The position numbers and the translations under genes were made by a program. DNA of 25,379 nucleotides from a virus. The notes beneath the pieces are model-generated. The model made no database searches, was not told the origin of the DNA, and was given only the letters and a program-made list of their open reading frames with translations. This document shows, in pieces, positions 20,896 through 25,379 of the stretch. Position 1 is the first letter of the stretch. Each line of letters opens with the position of its first letter. The DNA lies in the IMG/VR virus record IMGVR_UViG_3300025112_000169, positions 1 to 25,379 of that record; one strand, given 5' to 3'.

Positions 20896-21332
20896 GCTAT
20901 TGCTATAATAGCTGTTGCCGCAGCTGCTGCTGGAAATTCAATTGTGAAAGTTCCACTAGTAACTGTTTTATCTCCACCGAATGCGATTGTACAAACAGCT
21001 GGATCTCCACTTGCTGAATCATTAAAAATCATACATCCATTAGCTGTGAAAGTAGCAGTAGTCCAACTCGTATTTGAAAAATCACAAACCGCTGTATCTG
21101 AATCTAAAACTGGAGTTACACTCGTTAAAGCATTTCCTTTAGCAGAATAAGCACTTCCAGATGTATTAGAAATTTCGTTAGTGGCACTATATGCAGTTGT
21201 TGATTTATTAATAGTTGCTGAACTTGTATATAAAGCTAGATTAAAAGTATTTCCAGTTGATGCAGTAAAGTCATGAACAGCAGTTAAAATTTCTGTTTTG
21301 AAGCTATTACAAATTGCTGATGTTATTGCCAT
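20892..21332 (-). CDS. Small beta-rich virion-like protein (146 aa)
   Basis: Starts MAITSAICNSFKTEILTAVH. The body is Thr/Ser/Ala-rich: FNLALYTSSATINKSTTAYS (30-49), a central SGSAYSAKGNALTSVTPVLD block (58-77), then CDFSNTSWTTATFTANGCMI (83-102). The C-terminus is Ala/Ile-rich (FPAAAAATAIIAIA). The pattern 'Y-x-x-xNE-x-S..YSAxGxxL...xDFxxxxWxxxTFxAxGxxIYN/IFN' is one I associate with a widespread small phage structural protein near connector genes. The function is not established. It lies between the second adaptor-like gene and the repeat protein, with an AGGAG ribosome site before its ATG. Confidence 0.55.
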   Translation of the reverse strand: MAITSAICNSFKTEILTAVHDFTASTGNTFNLALYTSSATINKSTTAYSATNEISNTSGSAYSAKGNALTSVTPVLDSDTAVCDFSNTSWTTATFTANGCMIFNDSASGDPAVCTIAFGGDKTVTSGTFTIEFPAAAAATAIIAIA

Positions 21333-21346
21333 AAATTTTCTCCTAA

Positions 21347-22078
21347 TTATTGAGGCGGTGACTCGATTGGTATTCTTATTGTACCATCCGTGTAATCGTC
21401 TCGTCTTCGTCTTCCAATTTGCATTGATGCAAACTTTTGTAGTTCTTGTTTATACTTTCCCTCGTATAATGTCAACATATCTGCTGGACCTTTTAAAAAT
21501 CCAAAAGCTTCTCCTAAACAGGCATATAATAGCCCTTGTGGGAAGTACCTACTTACATAAGTCCCAGAAGTATTAGTCCCTAATCCTGTTGGTATTGCAT
21601 TTCCGTATATTTTAATAACATAATTGGCGTCTGGAGTAGGAGCCATTAAAATAGATCCAGAAGTAGTGTCTGTTAATCCTGTTGCTCCTCCAAACATAGC
21701 ATAATATTTAGGTTTCCCTGTAACATCAGCTCCTGAAGTTGTAGAGCCTTTAGGCCCAGTTAATTCTCCCACATACTCACTTAAAAAAGTTTGATCACGT
21801 TTTTGTAACCATGTGCCTTTTTCAGTAGAATTAGAAGTATTGAAAATTTCAACACCTCTTACAAATTGAAAACCTGCTGGAACTCTAACGGTATTAACAT
21901 CTGTAGCAACTGTTCCTTCCCACTCTTGTCTATCTGAGTCCATCGGAATATCAAGATTGATTCTATGTTCTGCATTTTCTATAAATCTACCTAGAACAGC
22001 ACCACTAAAAACAGTACTGTCTACTTCAGTATAACTTCTAATATCAGCTTCTAATGCTGAAAGTGTATATCCTGCCAT
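21347..22078 (-). CDS. Second head-tail adaptor-like protein (243 aa)
   Basis: Starts MAGYTLSALEADIRSYTEVD, then FIENAEHRINLDIPMDSDRQ (32-51), a helical opening typical of phage adaptor proteins that dock under the portal (SU10/T7 gp11-like fold). The middle is beta-rich (SILMAPTPDANYVIKIYGNA, about 141-160). The last third is helical again (YACLGEAFGFLKGPADMLTL, about 183-202), then YKQELQKFASMQIGRRRRDD. It shares 1-nt coupling with the preceding gene. Two adaptor-like proteins in one module suggest a podovirus neck with stacked rings. The family call rests on motif style and context rather than on an alignment. Confidence 0.55.
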   Translation of the reverse strand: MAGYTLSALEADIRSYTEVDSTVFSGAVLGRFIENAEHRINLDIPMDSDRQEWEGTVATDVNTVRVPAGFQFVRGVEIFNTSNSTEKGTWLQKRDQTFLSEYVGELTGPKGSTTSGADVTGKPKYYAMFGGATGLTDTTSGSILMAPTPDANYVIKIYGNAIPTGLGTNTSGTYVSRYFPQGLLYACLGEAFGFLKGPADMLTLYEGKYKQELQKFASMQIGRRRRDDYTDGTIRIPIESPPQ

Positions 22079-22644
22079 TATGCTTCTATGGTTACCGGTC
22101 CAACGGACACTGGATAACCACCTCCTTCTATTCCACCTGTTGTAGCTGTATCAGTATTTACAACAAAATAAAACCAGTCAGTTGTAAAATCTGTATCTCT
22201 TGCACCTGCCACATATTTTCCTGTAGTAATAGCGTAACCTGCAGCTAAAGCAATTTTAGCTCCAGTAATTCCATCCCAACTTTCTGGATTCGCATAGGCT
22301 CCTGCTGTACTTGGCATTCCTCTAAAACGATAAGTGTCTCCATTAGTTAAACCATGATTCGGTACATTAACATTTATATAAGCAGATCCTGCACCGTAAG
22401 TTGTAAAAGGATTAAATGGCATTAACTGTGGGACATCTGGAGCAGTTCTTGAAGGTCTTGCATGTTGCAAACCTTGAGGATCAGCTCCTACTGGATGAGG
22501 TTCTAATTGAGGTTGTTTAACTTCAAATTCAGAAGTATGCACCCATGCACCGGTCCATTCCTGTACCATTTCTCTATATGGAAATGCTACACCAGACCTG
22601 TCTGATATTGCAAGTGCTCTTCTACCTTTTGAAAATCTAGCCAT
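22078..22644 (-). CDS. Conserved virion-associated protein, MARFSKG type (188 aa)
   Basis: Starts MARFSKGRRALAISDRSGVA followed by FPYREMVQEWTGAWVHTSEF (21-40) and LEPHPVGADPQGLQHARPSR (47-66), a conserved N-terminus I recognise from marine phages; its function is not known to me. The C-terminal two thirds are beta-like and glycine-rich (PNHGLTNGDTYRFRG, about 95-109, resembling a ubiquitin-activating-enzyme-like fold seen in some tail proteins; then AGYAITTGKYVAGARDTDF). It is coupled on both sides by 1-nt or TAATG overlaps between the 51-codon gene and the second adaptor-like gene. A structural neck or tail role is inferred. Confidence 0.5.
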   Translation of the reverse strand: MARFSKGRRALAISDRSGVAFPYREMVQEWTGAWVHTSEFEVKQPQLEPHPVGADPQGLQHARPSRTAPDVPQLMPFNPFTTYGAGSAYINVNVPNHGLTNGDTYRFRGMPSTAGAYANPESWDGITGAKIALAAGYAITTGKYVAGARDTDFTTDWFYFVVNTDTATTGGIEGGGYPVSVGPVTIEA

Positions 22645-22799
22645 TATTTAGGTTTTCCTGTAAATATTTTATAGGATTTTTTTACGTCTCCCCAATCTAA
22701 ATCTTTTACCTTTTTTTTATCTAATATTTTTTTCAACTTTTTTTGATCTTTGGTTAAAATTTTTTTTATAATACCCATTCCTTTAGTTAATAATGTCAT
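22644..22799 (-). CDS. Small basic protein in the connector cluster (51 aa)
   Basis: A 51-codon frame from ATG at 22799 to TAA at 22644, fitting exactly between two genes: its ATG overlaps the preceding TGA (ATGA) and its TAA overlaps the next ATG (TAATG). The protein starts MTLLTKGMGIIKKILTKDQK, is very Lys-rich (21 of 51 residues by count are basic or close to it in the first 45) and ends KSYKIFTGKPK. A helix followed by a short basic tail is likely. No family is assigned. Tight overlaps on both sides are the strongest evidence that it is translated. Confidence 0.75.
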   Translation of the reverse strand: MTLLTKGMGIIKKILTKDQKKLKKILDKKKVKDLDWGDVKKSYKIFTGKPK

Positions 22800-23602
22800 A
22801 TGTTTGGATAATAAATTTTAGGGGTTATATAAGTACTCGCTGGAGAACCGTCTTCTGCTAATGCTCTCGCAAATTCATCTTCGTATAATAATTTCATTTC
22901 TTGTGTTCTTTGTGGCGCAAACTTCATTGATAAATAATATGCAAGTCCTGACACCATGGGTGGAATAAATCTATAAGGAGTGTCAGTTGCATTTGTAAAT
23001 GTTCCAACATCCTGAATTCTTTTTACATAATAAATATTTATATAATTAGATGCTGCTGTTGAATTAGGTAATGGATAAAGAGTAATACTAACTCGATCTA
23101 CTAATCTTTGAATCCAATATTGTGAAGGTGTTCCAAGCGATGCTTTATTTGCTGTTGCAGCATAAGCGTCTCTTGCAACTTTAGTTAAACCGGTATCTGA
23201 TTGAGAAGTGGTATTATAATTTTGTCTGTATGTAACATTTAAAATATCTGTAATACCATAGATATTAGTTACTGGAGTAGTGGTTGCTTGAGGCGATGCG
23301 GCAGCTGCTGCTGCGCTATCAACAGAGTTTCTATAAAAATTATAAACACCCATTCCTTCGTCAGTTGCATCTACACTTGTTGCAGAACCTTCTATGATAT
23401 TTATATTAGTATTTCCTACTTCCCAAAAATGTACACCTCTGTTTCCCCATTCTTGAAAAAGAATATTTAAAGACCTTCGAGCTGTTTTTAATTGATGACC
23501 GGCAGTTCCTACTAAACCAATGCGTTCATACGAATCAGCTATAATTTCATCAATAGAAAAGTCCTGGTCAAAACTATATGCTCCTGAAGTAGTGTTTGCC
23601 AT
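22796..23602 (-). CDS. Head-tail adaptor / tail accessory factor, P22 gp4-like (268 aa)
   Basis: The N-terminal half contains FSIDEIIADSYERIGLVGTA (16-35), GHQLKTARRSLNILFQEWGN (36-55) and RGVHFWEVGN (56-65). This is the helical signature I associate with gp4-type tail accessory factors that bind the portal ring in short-tailed phages. The C-terminal part includes YFSMKFAPQRTQEMKLLYED-like helices (LAYYLSMKFAPQRTQEMKLL, about 226-245) and ends YITPKIYYPNI. An AAGGAG ribosome site lies just upstream of the ATG at 23602, 10 bases after the previous stop. Together with the 243-residue protein it would form the neck between portal and nozzle. The assignment is from motif memory and gene order. 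Confidence 0.65.
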   Translation of the reverse strand: MANTTSGAYSFDQDFSIDEIIADSYERIGLVGTAGHQLKTARRSLNILFQEWGNRGVHFWEVGNTNINIIEGSATSVDATDEGMGVYNFYRNSVDSAAAAAASPQATTTPVTNIYGITDILNVTYRQNYNTTSQSDTGLTKVARDAYAATANKASLGTPSQYWIQRLVDRVSITLYPLPNSTAASNYINIYYVKRIQDVGTFTNATDTPYRFIPPMVSGLAYYLSMKFAPQRTQEMKLLYEDEFARALAEDGSPASTYITPKIYYPNI

Positions 23603-23612
23603 CGGCTACTCC

Positions 23613-23942
23613 TTAAAACGTTCCAACTATATATAAAAAATCTACGTTTGTTACATCTGCATATATTCCAGTGTCAGCATAAATACCAGCTCCTGGTAGT
23701 TTAAACTCCTGAACTGCATTATCGGCTGCACCAAACTTACCATGAAAAATTAATGCAGAAGCTGTTTTAGAACTGTCTGCTTCATTATAAAGTTTAATTT
23801 CACCATCAGCTGCATCACTTTGAGCATACACAGTCATAATATTTGCTTTAGTAATATCGGCTGCTGAACCTCCAACCAAAGCTTGTACTTGGCCATCTGC
23901 TGTAAGAACTACAGATTGTCTAACTTTAGATGTTATTCCCAT
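23613..23942 (-). CDS. Small virion-like protein (109 aa)
   Basis: Starts MGITSKVRQSVVLTADGQVQ, with KANIMTVYAQSDAADGEIKL (32-51) and EFKLPGAGIYADTGIYADVT (79-98), ending DFLYIVGTF. The alternating hydrophobic pattern and lack of catalytic residues suit a small beta-sandwich capsid or neck component. A very good ribosome site (AAGGAGAT) sits 5' of its ATG, partly downstream of the terminator hairpin at 23959-23984, so some transcription must pass the terminator or start nearby. No family was recognised; the structural role is inferred from its place between the decoration-like and connector genes. Confidence 0.5.
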   Translation of the reverse strand: MGITSKVRQSVVLTADGQVQALVGGSAADITKANIMTVYAQSDAADGEIKLYNEADSSKTASALIFHGKFGAADNAVQEFKLPGAGIYADTGIYADVTNVDFLYIVGTF

Positions 23943-23958
23943 AATCTTATCTCCTTAA

Positions 23959-23984
23959 AAAGATGCTCCCGAAGGAGCATCTTT
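23959..23984 (-). terminator. Rho-independent terminator with UUCG tetraloop
   Basis: On the minus strand AAAGATGCTCC-TTCG-GGAGCATCTTT, an 11-bp perfect stem closed by a UUCG loop and ending in a run of five T (the last three are in the stem). It lies 10 bases after the stop of the 173-residue gene and before the next ribosome site, so it would end or attenuate that transcript. Confidence 0.85.
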
Positions 23985-23993
23985 AATTATTTA

Positions 23994-24515
23994 TTAACTG
24001 TCAGCAAAAGGTGTTACCAGAGTACTTGACCCTAATAATTGTCCTGTGACATAGTAAGCATCGTTTGCTATTGCAGTGATCTGTACCACACTTCCAGCTA
24101 ATCCACCTTTAGTTGAACCATTCATAGTGATCACATCATTACTTGATGAATCAGAAATGAATGTTTTTCCACCAGCACTATCATCAATACCTGTATACAC
24201 AGCACCGTAAAACTTATCGGTTCCGTCTGTTTTGATATCCATGTCTGTTGCCGCTGTTTCTACCAAAAAGGTAAATGTAGCTCCAAGATTACTTAGAACG
24301 TTGTAATCGTTTGCTCCAGCTACCGCTGATGCACTACTCGCTAAAATAGTGGGTAAAGTAAATACACCATCCGCATCATTGCAAGTTAAAACTCTACCTG
24401 CATGAGATGCAACTGTTAAAGTTGTATTAGCTGTTAGACTAACGACTGCTTTAGGTCCGAAACTAATAAAACCATTTAATGATCTTACTGGTCCCGAAAA
24501 TGTTGTGTTTGCCAT
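23994..24515 (-). CDS. Probable capsid decoration / abundant small virion protein (173 aa)
   Basis: Starts MANTTFSGPVRSLNGFISFG, then KAVVSLTANTTLTVASHAGR (22-41) and VLTCNDADGVFTLPTI (42-57). Thr/Ser/Ala-rich beta strands continue to the end (VVQITAIANDAYYVTGQLLG, about 145-164). Similar 'MANTTFSGPVRSxNGF' proteins accompany capsid genes in marine phages; a decoration or head-surface role is likely but not proven. Expression signals are unusually complete: a promoter candidate at 24598-24626, leader hairpins, a perfect AGGAGG ribosome site 5 bases from the ATG, and a strong terminator just after the stop. This suggests a protein made in high copy. It lies two small genes downstream of the probable major capsid gene. 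Confidence 0.6.
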   Translation of the reverse strand: MANTTFSGPVRSLNGFISFGPKAVVSLTANTTLTVASHAGRVLTCNDADGVFTLPTILASSASAVAGANDYNVLSNLGATFTFLVETAATDMDIKTDGTDKFYGAVYTGIDDSAGGKTFISDSSSNDVITMNGSTKGGLAGSVVQITAIANDAYYVTGQLLGSSTLVTPFADS

Positions 24516-24533
24516 ATTATCCTCCTAGTTTCT

Positions 24534-24574
24534 GAACATAGTCTCTAGGCCGTCGACTATACTCGTCTATGTTC
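24534..24574 (-). promoter_or_regulatory. Structured 5' leader with two mutually exclusive hairpins
   Basis: An outer 8-bp stem pairs 24574-24567 (GAACATAG) with 24541-24534 (CTATGTTC). An alternative 6-bp stem pairs ATAGTC at 24560-24555 with GACTAT at 24543-24538. Both lie between the predicted transcription start and the AGGAGG site of the 173-codon gene, and neither covers that site. They may stabilise the 5' end of the message. Confidence 0.45.
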
Positions 24575-24597
24575 TTAATTAATTGTATAGTGTTTTA

Positions 24598-24626
24598 TTT
24601 ATACGCTAAATTTTAATACAGCGCAA
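24598..24626 (-). promoter_or_regulatory. Candidate sigma70-type promoter for the 173-codon gene
   Basis: Minus-strand TTGCGC (24626-24621), 17-base spacer, TATAAA (24603-24598). The -10 matches 5/6 and the -35 only 3/6 (TTG conserved), but the 17-base spacing equals that of the stronger promoter at 19893-19921. It lies in the 146-base gap 24516-24661, which holds no gene. Confidence 0.5.
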
Positions 24627-24661
24627 GGTATCCCTGGGGAAAAATTGATTTTTGATAGCGC

Positions 24662-24871
24662 TTAAGTGGCTATCGAAACTTGAGCCTTGGATTCATCTAC
24701 TTTATTAAGGCGAGTAGACTCTTCGAACTCTTTGGCAATGATTTCTTTAACAATTTCCTGAATTTTTTTATCAATATAGGACATGTTAATACTATACTTG
24801 CCCTCCTTCAGGTGCTCCTGTTGCCATTCTAACTCCAAGGACCGTTTTGTGTTGTATAGGTCTTGTGTCAT
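24662..24871 (-). CDS. Small acidic/helical protein of unknown function (69 aa)
   Basis: Starts MTQDLYNTKRSLELEWQQEH and continues INMSYIDKKIQEIVKEIIAK (28-47), a strongly helical, charged protein ending KAQVSIAT. It begins inside the 88-codon gene in another frame, overlapping it by 80 bases. A perfect AGGAGG site eight bases before its ATG at 24871 supports translation. No family was recognised. Its place between the capsid gene and the decoration-like gene suggests a late role. It is followed by a 146-base gap holding promoter and leader elements. Confidence 0.55.
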   Translation of the reverse strand: MTQDLYNTKRSLELEWQQEHLKEGKYSINMSYIDKKIQEIVKEIIAKEFEESTRLNKVDESKAQVSIAT

Positions 24872-25058
24872 TTATAACCTCCTCATAGGTTATTCTTTTT
24901 CGGTCATGATACGCATTCCCGAGATTTTCCCACTTTATACTCTTTTCTCCTAGCTTGTCAAGGATTGATTTTTCAATGGAAAGGGCATTATCTTCCGCTA
25001 AAACTTCAAATTTAGCATGATGATCGTAAGCCCAGATTGTTATGAGGAATTTTTTCAT
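24792..25058 (-). CDS. Small unknown protein after the capsid gene (88 aa)
   Basis: Starts MKKFLITIWAYDHHAKFEVL, followed by AEDNALSIEKSILDKLGEKS (21-40) and IKWENLGNAYHDRKRITYEE (41-60), a compact alpha/beta-looking sequence; the last 27 residues are Gly/Thr-rich and overlap the next gene. It has no clear ribosome site (TACAGTAATAATATG) and lies just after the terminator hairpin of the capsid gene, so its expression is uncertain. The protein-like composition before the overlap argues that it is genuine. No family was recognised. Confidence 0.5.
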   Translation of the reverse strand: MKKFLITIWAYDHHAKFEVLAEDNALSIEKSILDKLGEKSIKWENLGNAYHDRKRITYEEVINDTRPIQHKTVLGVRMATGAPEGGQV

Positions 25059-25077
25059 ATTATTACTGTATTTTTAA

Positions 25078-25105
25078 AATGAGGCCGTTTTAAGGCGGCC
25101 TCATT
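25078..25105 (-). terminator. Terminator hairpin after the probable major capsid gene
   Basis: Perfect 10-bp stem AATGAGGCCG-CCTTAAAA-CGGCCTCATT, 12 bases past the capsid stop, followed on the minus strand by TTAAAAATA. The T run is short, so termination may be partial. The stem is the strongest GC-rich inverted repeat in the window. Confidence 0.7.
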
Positions 25106-25117
25106 AATTAGTTTAGG

Positions 25118-25379
25118 TTACGCACCTTCAACGCCATAGATACCTCTATAGTCCGAACAGCCGAAGCTGTATCTTTCTCTAGCTTTGTATCTAACGTTAC
25201 CAGTATCAAAGTCTCCTTCCATTGATGTACTCAATGGAGTTCTTGAAAACAATTTCATACCGTTTGGAACGTCTGTAATGATGTACCATGAATCAGAGTC
25301 AGTTAAAAAGTTATTAACTCTATAACCTTGTGGGATCATTCCCATACTGTTGATTGCATTGATGTCATTATCAGCTGTC
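25118..25379 (-). CDS. Probable major capsid protein, C-terminal end (partial)
   Basis: The reading frame stays open to the window edge, so only the last 86 residues are seen, including IPQGYRVNNFLTDSDSWYII, then VRYKARERYSFGCSDYRGIY and the ending GVEGA. The 'RYKARERYSFG..D.RG.YG' ending is one I associate with major capsid proteins of marine tailed phages. The strong terminator just after it and the decoration- and connector-like genes downstream fit that call. The fold (HK97-type expected for tailed phages) cannot be verified from this fragment. An alternative would be another highly expressed head protein. Confidence 0.65.
   Translation of the reverse strand, partial: TADNDINAINSMGMIPQGYRVNNFLTDSDSWYIITDVPNGMKLFSRTPLSTSMEGDFDTGNVRYKARERYSFGCSDYRGIYGVEGA

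Noticed and set aside
24654-24674. GATAGC/GCTATC hairpin at the stop of the 69-codon gene
   Set aside because: Only a 6-bp stem followed by A-rich sequence on the minus strand, so it does not look like a terminator.
1-25379. tRNA genes, integrase or attachment sites
   Set aside because: No cloverleaf-like segment, recombinase motif or convincing att repeat was seen; intergenic space is too small for most of these.

Overview
The window is a late (structural) module of a tailed phage. All credible genes lie on the minus strand and read from the high coordinates to the low ones, with almost no intergenic DNA and many 1-nt stop/start overlaps (TAATG, ATGA). There is no tape-measure gene or sheath gene. 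Instead there are two connector/adaptor-like proteins, a large tail-nozzle-like protein and a set of large internal-virion-like proteins, so a short-tailed (podovirus) particle is the best reading. The AT-rich composition and the protein style (DGGRxGY motifs, LTGxSAT repeats, the 'KADDVPARLSKNEFV' C-terminal domain, many 2OG-Fe(II) oxygenases) recall uncultured marine phages and pelagiphage-type podoviruses. The host assignment is inference. No RNA polymerase, terminase, portal or integrase gene is in view.

Layout in transcription order: (1) the C-terminal end of the probable major capsid protein, closed by a terminator hairpin, then two small overlapping genes of unknown role (25379-24662). 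(2) A self-contained unit for an abundant-looking small virion/decoration protein, with its own promoter, structured leader, strong Shine-Dalgarno and UUCG-loop terminator (24626-23959). (3) Head-completion and connector genes, including a 51-codon gene (23942-21347). (4) Fibre and adhesin genes: a small virion protein, an LTGxSAT-repeat protein, a tail-fibre-like protein behind a near-consensus sigma70 promoter, a glycine-rich adhesin-like protein and a small accessory protein (21332-17313). (5) Six consecutive genes, five with the 2OG-Fe(II) dioxygenase ligand signature and a first one that looks like a ligand-less relative (17231-13635). They are preceded by a perfect TTGAT-N4-ATCAA palindrome. 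(6) A 727-residue tail-nozzle-like protein behind another promoter, followed by small coupled genes of 54, 111 and 56 codons (13583-10731). (7) An internal virion/DNA-ejection block of 219, 876, 210, 286, 290 and 1479 residues that share short peptide motifs with one another (10676-575). (8) A lysis pair: an XhlA/holin-like membrane protein, then the start of an M15-family peptidoglycan peptidase cut by the window edge (575-1).

The most unusual features are the oxygenase array placed between adhesin and nozzle genes, which suggests post-translational modification of virion or surface proteins during late infection, and the recurring DGGRxGY and GRxxYGLGS-cationic-helix motifs across separate internal virion proteins. 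The plus strand appears to hold no genes. All intergenic gaps are under 150 bases and are described in the features.
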